Source: DASXPG01 sp036493755 (GTDB lineage Bacteria > Gemmatimonadota > Gemmatimonadetes > Gemmatimonadales > JACORV01). Taken from it: a DNA stretch of 10,883 nucleotides. Shown piece after piece: positions 1-6,620 of this stretch (positions are counted from its first letter, which is position 1; each line of letters opens with the position of its first letter). Location: positions 1-10,883 of the forward strand of contig DASXPG010000160.1 in the NCBI GenBank assembly GCA_036493755.1, read 5' to 3'. The notes under the pieces were generated by a model. The model was not told where the DNA came from and did not search any database. It worked only from the letters and a program-made list of their open reading frames with translations. A program made the position numbers and the translations under genes.

Positions 1-849
1 GGTCATCAGCTTGTCGGTGCTGTGGCCGATACCATATTCAGAGGAGCTGATCGGCCACGCTTCAAGGGAGCACTATGGATGTCTCCGGAGGCTGACCTCT
101 ACTATATGCGCAACCGTTGGTATGAACCCTGGACAGGACGCTTTCTTTCGGAGGATCCCAGCGGGGTAGCAAACGGATTGAACGAGTATGTGTACGCGAG
201 CGGTGACCCCGTCAATTCCGCAGACCCAACCGGTCTTGACTCAAACCCGGAATGTCCCTTTATCTGCGTGACGGTGCCCCGCCCAAGTGATCCAGACGCG
301 CAGGCCCGGAATGATCAAATCTACAACCAGGGATGCACCGGGCAAAACATGCCGACACCGACAGGAGTTTGCTGGGATCCCAATGCTGAAGCGGACTATC
401 CGGAGGCGCCGCTGCCCCCGCCGCCCCCCCAGCTCCTCACGCCCACCGGCCCCAACTGTTCGGCGGCTTGGAGGGAGTTTGGAAAGAGCTTGGTGCTCGA
501 CGCTTTAGGGGTAGAGCTTCTCAAGGGTTTTGAGGGCATTCGTCGCAGTGTCGAGCTCGGGGAAGACGCCACTGCGCTTGCCACGCGTGCTGGCGAATTG
601 AGGGGTGGGGCGTCCATAGCTAAGTCAATCAGGGCCGGCCAAGTGCGTGCGATGGCGTCGTCAGCCTTTATTCGTGGGGGGGTCGGTCTTGGCGCTGCTG
701 CAGTTGATGATGCTGAAACACTCGGCGCCGGCCCTGGCAGCGTCTATTATCGTGTTGCCTTGTTAGTCCCAGGGTTAGGCTCGGGGCTGCGACTCGGAGC
801 CGCCATAGATTGCACAGTTGGAGCGGACACTCCTAGCTGGGCTCACTAG
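1..849 (+). CDS. RHS repeat-associated core domain protein, C-terminal part (5' end outside window)
   Basis: The reading frame is open from base 1 with no stop, so the gene begins upstream; an ATG/GTG inside the window would not be the true start. Soon after the edge lies the RHS-associated core signature: LYYMRNRWYEPWTGRF, then LSEDP, then NEYVYASGDPVNSADPTGL. In RHS/YD-repeat proteins this core closes the shell that encloses a variable C-terminal domain. After the PTGL end (about base 237) there are about 200 residues of variable tail with a cysteine-containing stretch (CPFIC, GCTGQ, GVCWDP), a proline run (about bases 400-430) and a Gly/Ala-rich half. I see no recognisable nuclease, deaminase or protease motif in the tail, so a toxin role is only inferred from the family. 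GC is visibly lower than to the right of base 1300, which suggests transfer. A small membrane protein gene follows after 31 nt. The family call is solid; the tail's function is unknown. Confidence 0.88.
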   Translation, partial: GHQLVGAVADTIFRGADRPRFKGALWMSPEADLYYMRNRWYEPWTGRFLSEDPSGVANGLNEYVYASGDPVNSADPTGLDSNPECPFICVTVPRPSDPDAQARNDQIYNQGCTGQNMPTPTGVCWDPNAEADYPEAPLPPPPPQLLTPTGPNCSAAWREFGKSLVLDALGVELLKGFEGIRRSVELGEDATALATRAGELRGGASIAKSIRAGQVRAMASSAFIRGGVGLGAAAVDDAETLGAGPGSVYYRVALLVPGLGSGLRLGAAIDCTVGADTPSWAH

Positions 850-880
850 ACAGGTTGCTTCACTAGAGAATGGCGGCGAG

Positions 881-1183
881 ATGAACACCCGGAAGTCGCT
901 AACAAGGCGAATGTTAGAGGGCGTTGGGGCGGGCCTCTTCGTGACTGGCCTGAGAGTTGTGGTGTCATTCGCCGGTTCCGAACCACTGGACATGTTTGAA
1001 TTGGCTCTGCTCTTGGCTGCAACGACCACGGCGGGAGCCGTTGCGGGCGCCACATACTTCTTCACAGAGGGCCTTAGAGGAATGGGTGGGTGGCGCAAGA
1101 CAGTCGCCAACACACTAAGCTTGTTGACATATTGTCTTGCTGCGGCGGCCGCATTGATAGCGGCGGCGATTGCACATAGGTGA
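881..1183 (+). CDS. Small three-helix membrane protein downstream of RHS tail (candidate immunity protein)
   Basis: This is a 100-residue protein of no family I recognise. It has a basic N-terminus (MNTRKSLTRR) and three predicted membrane helices at about residues 14-31, 38-61 and 77-97, with little soluble sequence between them. I chose ATG 881 because a purine-rich GGCGGCGAG sits directly before it and it clears the RHS stop by 31 nt. A TTG at 818 in the same frame would overlap the RHS gene and add 21 non-hydrophobic residues. A small ORF directly behind an RHS variable tail is where cognate immunity genes usually lie, and membrane immunity proteins are known for membrane-acting polymorphic toxins. 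That role is inference from position only. It could also be an unrelated hypothetical protein. Its lower GC matches the RHS gene, so the two probably arrived together. Confidence 0.6.
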   Translation: MNTRKSLTRRMLEGVGAGLFVTGLRVVVSFAGSEPLDMFELALLLAATTTAGAVAGATYFFTEGLRGMGGWRKTVANTLSLLTYCLAAAAALIAAAIAHR

Positions 1184-1233
1184 TCGCGCTGGTCTCTGCG
1201 GCCGTATGAGCTGGGTTGCGGCGCTATGGTCCC

Positions 1234-1612
1234 CGGAACCTGTCAACCCGCCTGAGACACGTCGCGTCTGAGTTTACTGTGCGACCTCCAGCAGTTCGCT
1301 GACCCCGGATTCGGGGGTCCTGCTCTCTCGTCCCCGGTCGCGATCGTCGTTCCTAGGGGCGCTGAGCGCGTCGATTTCGGAGCCGTGACCAGCGAACGGA
1401 GCGATGAGCCCGAGCTTGGGCTTGTTGATCCACACCGCCGCGGGCAGCACGGGCGGCAGCGGGACGCCGTGCACGAAGCGCTCGGGGTGACGGCCGTGCG
1501 CCGCGGCGAGCGCGGCGGCGCGCTGGGCCGTTTTGGCGGCGGCCCGGCCGTAGTGGACGTCGGCCGGGGTCAGCAACCCGAGCGCGCTATGATGATGCTC
1601 GTGGTTGTGAGA
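1234..1612 (-). mobile_element. IS3-family insertion sequence remnant (3' portion with likely terminal repeat)
   Basis: Only the downstream end of an IS3-type element remains: the last part of the transposase frame, and beyond its stop a segment at 1234-1259 that on the - strand starts TGTCTCAGGCGGG and continues TTGACAGGTTCCG. A TGTCTCA/TTGACA arrangement just past the transposase stop is what I would expect of an IS3-family terminal inverted repeat, but I have not matched it to a named element. No left end, orfA or catalytic DDE region is visible; upstream of about 1612 the sequence is the 3' end of the GHKL ATPase gene. The outer limit is approximate. Confidence 0.6.
1274..1612 (-). pseudogene. 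IS3-family transposase (integrase core) C-terminal fragment
   Basis: The - strand frame ending at 1274 encodes the typical C-terminal signature of IS3/IS150-type transposases: HNHEHHHSALGLLTPADVHYG, then an Ala/Arg-rich helix (AQRAAALAAAHGRHPERFV), then LPPVLPAAVWINKP. The family consensus has an NHEH-R-HS motif, TPADVHYG, PERFV and a W-I-N-P ending, so the match is clear. About 110 codons of an expected 300 or so remain. The first two catalytic acidic residues of the DDE core would lie upstream and are absent. The open frame continues further upstream to 1819, but that part is a shadow of the GHKL ATPase gene. About 50 residues after WINKP have no motif I can place. The fragment cannot be active. 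Confidence 0.8.
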
Positions 1613-1617
1613 TGCGC

Positions 1618-3198
1618 TCACCGGCTTCCCCGGCGCTGTCCAGCGCCGCTGTCCAGCCGCGCGCCCCACTTGGCCAGAAACGCCGTGATGAAGCCATGCG
1701 CACCGCCCGGCTCGACCACCAGGCGCGCCAGCGCCATCGCTACCGTGACGGCGACATGATAGCCCTCGGCGCGCGCCGCCGCCGCCCGACGGTACGCCGG
1801 ATGCGCCTCGTTCACCCACACCGTGGACTCGACCAGCCGCCCCAACTCCGGGTCGTCGGGCCGGTTCTCGAACTGCACCGCCAACCCGTAGTGCGCCGGC
1901 CGCCGCGGGCCGCGCGCGTCCGCTGGCGGCGGAATCTGTGGCACCTCGACCGGCTGCGGGCCTTCCGGTTCCGTCCCGGGTGCTGGGTGCGGCGCCGCGG
2001 CCCCGGCGGGCGCGGGACTGTCACGCTCCCCGCCCATACCGGGCAGAGCGATCGGCGCGCCGCCGGCCGTTCCGGGTGGCGCGCCCGGCCCGCCGTTGCC
2101 GCCCATCGGCAGCTTGCGCTGCCCGCCCGCCCGGCGCTCGACCAGCGCGGCCACCAGCGGGAAATCGTCGGCCAGGTCCAGCAGCACCGCCTCGAGGTCG
2201 CGCTCCAGCGGCCGGGTCTTGCGGCGGCGCGAAGCCTCTTCGGACTCCTTGACGTCGCCCCAATCGGCGAGCTGGGCCGAGACGGCCTGCTGGAGCGCCT
2301 TGCGATGCGCCAGCCAGATCTGGCCCCGCGGTCCCGAGCGGATGAAGTCGGCCTTGTTGAGCTGCAAACACTCGGCCAGCGCCGGCACCTCCACGATGCC
2401 GCCGATCCGGTCGGCCGCCGCCGGTGTGAGCCCCAGCCAGTCCCAGCCGCGCAGGATCACCTTGCCCAACGTGCTGATGGCGACGCCGCGCCGGTCGCGC
2501 GGCAGCGGCGCCGGCTCGCGGGTGAGATACCCGGTGGCGGACGGCGTGCGCCGGTGTCCCACTCGCACCCGGAGCGGCGCCGGATCGCCGTCGGCGTCCG
2601 CGCGGGGCAGCGCGATGCCGTTGACGCTGAAGCACACGGCGCCGCGGTAGTGGCGCGCCAGCACCGGATCGAAGGCCGGCTCGAGTAGCGGCTGGAAGTG
2701 GCGCTGCAGCGTCGCGGTGACGAAGCCACTGTCGAGGAGCGGCGACAGCGGCTCGTGGAGGCGGAGGCGGACCGCGGTGCCGTGCGCGGCAACCAGGCCG
2801 GGCGGCGGCACCCACTGCCATGCGGCGCGGTGCCGCGAGGTCAAGCGCCACGAGCTGGCGACGTGGCTCTTGCCGCGGCGCGTCTCGGTGAGAACGTCTT
2901 CGCAGGCCAGCAAGCCGAGCTTGATGCCGACGCCGGCGAAGCCGATGCCGTGGCCGCGGGTCTTGGTCGTGGCCGCGAGATCGTGGAAACGGGCCAGCTC
3001 GCGCCGGGCCATGCCGCCGCCGTCGTCCGTCACGGTGAAGCACGCGGCGGCGGGATCGCACGCCAGCGCGATCAGGGTGGCGCCGGAGTCCAGCGAATTA
3101 GCGACGATTTCGGTGAGGATGGTCTCCTCGATGCCGCCGGGGTAGGCGTCACGGAGGTCTTCGAGCAGATGGAGCAGGTCAACGCGGGTTTCGCCCAT
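1618..3198 (-). CDS. GHKL-superfamily ATPase (Hsp90/MutL/MORC-like ATP-binding protein)
   Basis: This 526-residue protein has an N-terminal GHKL ATPase domain. The N box is EIVANSLDSGA (Glu30, Asn34, Asp37), the G1 box is TDDGGGM (Asp58-Gly62) and the G2-type loop is GHGIGFAGVGIKLG (about 83-95). A TTK at 77-79 lies just before the loop. This arrangement fits Hsp90, MutL and MORC-like ATPases better than histidine kinases, and no H-box or receiver domain is present. The middle is consistent with a transducer-like domain (about 200-340). A Pro/Gly-rich linker (about 360-430) leads to a C-terminal domain with VWVNEAHPAYRRA and a final FLAKWG. ATG 3198 lies inside the 3' end of the upstream regulator when that gene's frameshift is repaired (20-nt overlap), which suggests translational coupling. 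The last dozen residues (after AKWG) abut IS remnant sequence and may be altered. Prokaryotic MORC-like GHKL proteins occur in restriction or defence contexts, but no partner nuclease or helicase is visible here, so function is open. Confidence 0.82.
   Translation of the reverse strand: MGETRVDLLHLLEDLRDAYPGGIEETILTEIVANSLDSGATLIALACDPAAACFTVTDDGGGMARRELARFHDLAATTKTRGHGIGFAGVGIKLGLLACEDVLTETRRGKSHVASSWRLTSRHRAAWQWVPPPGLVAAHGTAVRLRLHEPLSPLLDSGFVTATLQRHFQPLLEPAFDPVLARHYRGAVCFSVNGIALPRADADGDPAPLRVRVGHRRTPSATGYLTREPAPLPRDRRGVAISTLGKVILRGWDWLGLTPAAADRIGGIVEVPALAECLQLNKADFIRSGPRGQIWLAHRKALQQAVSAQLADWGDVKESEEASRRRKTRPLERDLEAVLLDLADDFPLVAALVERRAGGQRKLPMGGNGGPGAPPGTAGGAPIALPGMGGERDSPAPAGAAAPHPAPGTEPEGPQPVEVPQIPPPADARGPRRPAHYGLAVQFENRPDDPELGRLVESTVWVNEAHPAYRRAAAARAEGYHVAVTVAMALARLVVEPGGAHGFITAFLAKWGARLDSGAGQRRGSR
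1634..1657. repeat. 11-bp direct repeat (period 13) with overlapping palindrome
   Basis: CGCTGTCCAGC occurs at 1634-1644 and again at 1647-1657. The first copy lies inside a 16-bp perfect palindrome, GGCGCTG-TC-CAGCGCC (1632-1647). It sits in the last codons of the GHKL ATPase gene, next to the IS remnant junction, so it may be a scar of rearrangement or local slippage. Confidence 0.5.
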
Positions 3199-3677
3199 GG
3201 CTCAAGGGTGCGATGCCTCTGGCCGGCCTGCAAGCACCCGATGGCGTCTGATCTGCCCATTCCTCCTCGACTGCGTCCGCTGCCTCGAAACCTGGAACGC
3301 CGAGGTGCCCCAGGGCTTGCGGAAGCGCGTTGACGAGCCGGCCGATGATGTCGACCAGCTCCGCCTTGTCACAGCTCCCCAGCGATCGCAGAAATGCGGC
3401 GAGGTCGAAGAAGCTTTCCGGGTTCGCTTCCCAGGTGGCTCGGAGCGCTGCGAGCGGCGGGATCAGCGTCCGCGGGATTCGCAGCTCGATCGATCTTCGC
3501 CTTGCCCGGGACCCGCGTGATGACCCCCTTTCTCTCCAGGGTCAGGATCATCTGATGCACAGTCGGCGGCGTGACCGCGAAGTAGCGCTGGAACTCGGCC
3601 TCTGAGGGAGCGCGATCATGGATCCGCTGGTAGCCGTCGATGAAAGAAAGGTATTGGCCCTGAAGGTGCGTGAACAT
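3179..3677 (-). pseudogene. LexA-type winged-helix DNA-binding regulator, frameshifted
   Basis: From ATG 3677 (a GTG lies directly before it at 3680; GAGG sits about 12 nt upstream) the frame encodes LQGQYLSFIDGYQRIH, APSEAEFQRYFAV, PPTVHQMILTLERKG and ITRVPGKA. This is the winged helix of the LexA N-terminal type, with helix-turn-helix at about residues 24-50 and wing at 53-60. As it stands the frame runs into unrelated Ala/Pro/Ser-rich residues and stops at 3369. One extra base near 3496-3497 (GCGAAGATC instead of GCGAGATC on the coding strand) explains this: without it the wing reads PGKARSIELRIP, the normal family motif. The protein then continues with FFDLAAFLRSLGS and ELVDIIGRLVNALPQALGHLG to a TGA at 3179-3181, giving about 165 residues. 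No LexA-type Ser-Lys protease domain is visible. The 131-nt gap to ligA could hold its own promoter, but I see no clear boxes. The cause is a recent pseudogene or a sequencing error. Confidence 0.75.
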
Positions 3678-3808
3678 CACTCTGTGCTGTACCTCATCGC
3701 GTCGATCGTGGGGGATGCGGTCGATCTCGGGGGCAGCGAGAGCCGTAGCAGTGGCGACGGCGAACGTTGCGTTGTCGTCTTACGACTTGCCTCTGCCGAT
3801 CGCATCCT

Positions 3809-5830
3809 TCAGGACGCGTTGCCGAGACGCTGAAGCAAGTCCGTTTCAGTCCAAATCTCCACGCCGAGCTGCTTCGCCTTGTCCAGCTTGGTCCCCGGCT
3901 CGTCGCCGGCCACCAGGGCTGTCGTCTTCTTCGATACGCTGCCGGTCACCGTTCCGCCCGCGGCCGTGATCCGCCGGGTCGCGTCGGCCCGGGAAAGGGT
4001 CGGCAGCGTCCCCGTCAGGACGAAGGTCTTGCCGAGGAGCGGGCCTTCGGCGGGGGCGCTGGCCGGCTCGGTGAAGTTGAGCCCCGCGGCGCGGAGCTTC
4101 TCGATCAACGCCCGGCCTCTGGGGTCGCTGAAATAGCGCACCACGCTTTCGGCGATGACCGGCCCGATACCGCGGATTTCGCCCACCGCTTCCTCGCCGG
4201 CCTGCATGAGATGGTCGAGATTGCCGAAATGCCGCGCCAGCAGCTCGGCCGCGGCGGCGCCGACGTGATGGATGCCGAGGGCGAAGAGCAGGCGCGAGAG
4301 CGGCTGCTCCTTCGAGACGGCGATGGCCTGCACCAGCTGCTGCGCGCTCTTCTCCGCCAGCCGCTCCTGCGCTTCGAGCTGCTCGGCCGTCAGCGCGTAG
4401 AGATCGGCGGCATCCTCGACCAGGCCGGCCTCGACCAGCTGATGGATGCGCATGTACGACAGCCCGCGGATATCCATCGCGCCCCGCGAGGTGTAGTGCA
4501 CCAGCCCTTCGAGCCGGCGGCCGGGACAGGCGGGATTGGGACAGTAGATCGCGACTTCTTCCTCGTCGCGCTCGACCGGCGTATCGCAGGCGGGACACCG
4601 GTCCGGCATGTGCCACGGCGTCTCGTCGCCGGTGCGCTTTTCCGGGATCGGCCCGATGATCTGGGGAATCACCTCGCCGGCGCGCTTGACCTGCACGGTG
4701 TCGCCGACCCGTAGGTCCTTCCGATGGACCAGCTCCTCGTTATGCAGCGTCGCCAGCTTGACGATGGTACCGCCGATCTCGACCGGCTCGAGCATCGCGT
4801 ACGGATTCAGCGTACCGGTGCGGCCGACGTTGACCCGGATGTCGAGCAGCTTCGTCTCGGCGATGTCGGGCGCGAACTTGCGGGCGATGGCCCAGCGCGG
4901 CTCGCGGCCGCCCACGTCGCCGGCTTCGTCCTGGACCCGCAGCAAGTCGGCTTTCGCCACCAGGCCGTCGATGCCGAAGTTGAGCTCGCCGCGGATCTTG
5001 TGCTCCACGGCGTGCGCGTGCGCGTGGACCTCTTCGAGCGACGCACACCGCCGGCGATGCGGCGCGACGGGCAGGCCCCAGCGCGAGAGCGTCTCGAGCA
5101 GATCCCACTGGCTCTTGAACGGCAACGGCGTTTCCGCCGGCAGCGCGACGGCGTAGCCGAAAAATCGCAGTGGCCGGCGCGCCGTCAGGGCCGGATCGAG
5201 CTGCCGCAACGACCCGGCCGCCGAGTTGCGGGGGTTGGCGAAGACCGGCTCGCCGGCGGCGACCCGCTCCTCGTTCATCTTCTCGAAGCTGTCGAACGGG
5301 AGATAGACCTCGCCCCGGATCTCGATCAGCGGCGGGACATCGTCGCCGGTCAGGCGGAGGGGGATGTCGCGGACGGTGCGCAGATTGCCGGTGACGTCTT
5401 CGCCGATTGATCCGTTGCCGCGCGTCGCGCCGACGGCGAGGACGCCATCACGGTAGGTCAGGCTCACCGCCGCCCCATCGATCTTCAGCTCGACGCAGTA
5501 TCCGCCCGGCACAACGGCGCGATCGAGGGTGCGCGCCAGCCGCTCATTCCACGCCGTCAGCTCGTCGTCGGTGAAGGCGTTGCCGAGGGACAGCATCGGC
5601 ACCAGGTGCTTGTGCTTGGTGAATTGCGCGGCGGGCTCGGCACCCACGCGCTGGGTCGGCGAATCGGCGGTCTTGAGCTCGGGCTGCTGGGTTTCGAGGG
5701 ACTGCAGTTCGCGGAACAGACGATCGTACTCGGCGTCGGAGATCTCCGGCGCGTCGAGGACGTAATAAGCGCGAATCGCGTGATTGAGGAGGCGGCGCAG
5801 CTCGGCGGCGCGCCGCTCGGCGGCCGTCAT
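3809..5830 (-). CDS. ligA: NAD+-dependent DNA ligase LigA
   Basis: LigA seals nicks with 5' phosphate and 3' hydroxyl ends using NAD+ in replication and repair. All domains are present in order over 673 residues, close to the usual ~670. The N-terminal Ia domain has the conserved YYVLDAPEISDAEYDRLF. The adenylation domain has ELKIDGAA with nucleophile Lys116 (KxDG), followed by TRGNGSIGEDVT, IEIRGEVY, NPRNSAAGSLRQLD and GIDGLVAK. The OB fold has VGRTGTLNPYAMLEPVEIGG. A four-cysteine zinc finger (Cys412, 415, 430, 435) leads to the helix-hairpin-helix region (about 450-570). The C-terminal BRCT domain starts near 597 with LLGKTFVLTGTLP. ATG 5830 overlaps the stop of the GAF-protein gene in a TAATG junction, so the two are very probably co-translated. 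No key residue is missing, so the enzyme should be functional. Confidence 0.98.
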   Translation of the reverse strand: MTAAERRAAELRRLLNHAIRAYYVLDAPEISDAEYDRLFRELQSLETQQPELKTADSPTQRVGAEPAAQFTKHKHLVPMLSLGNAFTDDELTAWNERLARTLDRAVVPGGYCVELKIDGAAVSLTYRDGVLAVGATRGNGSIGEDVTGNLRTVRDIPLRLTGDDVPPLIEIRGEVYLPFDSFEKMNEERVAAGEPVFANPRNSAAGSLRQLDPALTARRPLRFFGYAVALPAETPLPFKSQWDLLETLSRWGLPVAPHRRRCASLEEVHAHAHAVEHKIRGELNFGIDGLVAKADLLRVQDEAGDVGGREPRWAIARKFAPDIAETKLLDIRVNVGRTGTLNPYAMLEPVEIGGTIVKLATLHNEELVHRKDLRVGDTVQVKRAGEVIPQIIGPIPEKRTGDETPWHMPDRCPACDTPVERDEEEVAIYCPNPACPGRRLEGLVHYTSRGAMDIRGLSYMRIHQLVEAGLVEDAADLYALTAEQLEAQERLAEKSAQQLVQAIAVSKEQPLSRLLFALGIHHVGAAAAELLARHFGNLDHLMQAGEEAVGEIRGIGPVIAESVVRYFSDPRGRALIEKLRAAGLNFTEPASAPAEGPLLGKTFVLTGTLPTLSRADATRRITAAGGTVTGSVSKKTTALVAGDEPGTKLDKAKQLGVEIWTETDLLQRLGNAS

Positions 5831-6609
5831 TACCCCTTGGCCTCTTCGGCCAGCACCGCCATCGCGACCCCGACCAGGCGGTCGAGCTCGGCGCCCGACG
5901 ATTCGGGCAGCATCGCCTCGATCGACGACTTGTCGTGCGCGCCGAAGGTGACGAGCAGCCGGTGCATGAACGAGACCAGCGCCAGCCGCTGGAGATCGGC
6001 GCGGCGCATCTCTTCCGACGATTCGCGGGTCCGCTTCACCAGCGCTTCATAGCGGTGCGCGTTGCGCAGCGACTTGGCCGTCAGCTCGGCGACGATCTGG
6101 CAGAAACGGACGTCGGCGTCGCTGAAGCTGGCGCCTTCCTTGAAGGTTCGCAGGAACATGCAGCCGATCGCCGCGCCCCGGTACTTGATCGGCACCACTG
6201 TGATCGAGCGGACCTTGCGGCGGTCGAGCGCGCCCTTCACGTGCGAGAGGGTCGGATCGTGCGCCGCGTCGGCGATGAAGACGGTCTCGCCGGTCTCGAG
6301 CGCGCGCTGCATTTCGGGATAGCGCGCCAGATCGATCACCAGGTTGCGGATCGTCGGGTCTTCGTACGATGCGACCAGCCGGCCGGTGCGGCCGCCGCGG
6401 TCGGCAAGGACGATCGACGCGCGGTCGAGCCCGAAGGTCTCGCCCAGCCGCTTGGCAATGGACTGGAGGATGTCGACGAAGTGCAGCGTCCCGGAGATCT
6501 CGTGCAGGATTTCGACGACCGCGAGCAGCCGGTCGCGCTCCTTCTCGAGCTCCTGGACCCGGGCCGAGAGCGCGGCCGCCGCTTCAGTCTGTGCCGTGGG
6601 GGTCGTCAT
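5830..6609 (-). CDS. GAF-domain signalling protein
   Basis: This 259-residue soluble protein starts at ATG 6609 (MTTPTAQTEA). The open frame extends upstream to 6954, but that part is antisense-like Arg/Gly-rich sequence overlapping the amidohydrolase gene. Residues 12-38 form a short coiled coil (LSARVQELEKERDRLL) that runs into the GAF-type HEISGTLHFVDILQSIAKRLGE helix. The GAF fold spans about 45-185, with LDRASIVLADRGG, an ETGETVFIADAAHDP segment and ITVVPIKYRGAAIGCMFLR. A helical tail (185-259) has no kinase, GGDEF, PAS or DNA-binding output domain, so it probably works through a partner. The ligand is not evident. It starts 11 nt after the amidohydrolase stop and ends on the ligA start codon, so it belongs to the same transcription unit. 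The domain call is sure; the biological role is unknown. Confidence 0.85.
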   Translation of the reverse strand: MTTPTAQTEAAAALSARVQELEKERDRLLAVVEILHEISGTLHFVDILQSIAKRLGETFGLDRASIVLADRGGRTGRLVASYEDPTIRNLVIDLARYPEMQRALETGETVFIADAAHDPTLSHVKGALDRRKVRSITVVPIKYRGAAIGCMFLRTFKEGASFSDADVRFCQIVAELTAKSLRNAHRYEALVKRTRESSEEMRRADLQRLALVSFMHRLLVTFGAHDKSSIEAMLPESSGAELDRLVGVAMAVLAEEAKG

Positions 6610-6620
6610 GGCCTGTAAGT

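Noticed and set aside
1612..2688. Long + strand open frame opposite the GHKL ATPase
   Set aside because: It is an Arg/Pro/Ala-rich shadow; the - strand frame has the full GHKL motifs.
3713..3807. GGATGCG / CGCATCC inverted repeat and GTCGT-AAG-ACGAC small hairpin between ligA and the regulator
   Set aside because: The 7-bp arms are about 80 nt apart and the hairpin stem is only 5 bp with no T-run; both are expected by chance in GC-rich DNA, so I do not call an operator or terminator.
3767..4714. 315-residue + strand open frame opposite ligA
   Set aside because: It is a shadow of the well-conserved ligase frame.
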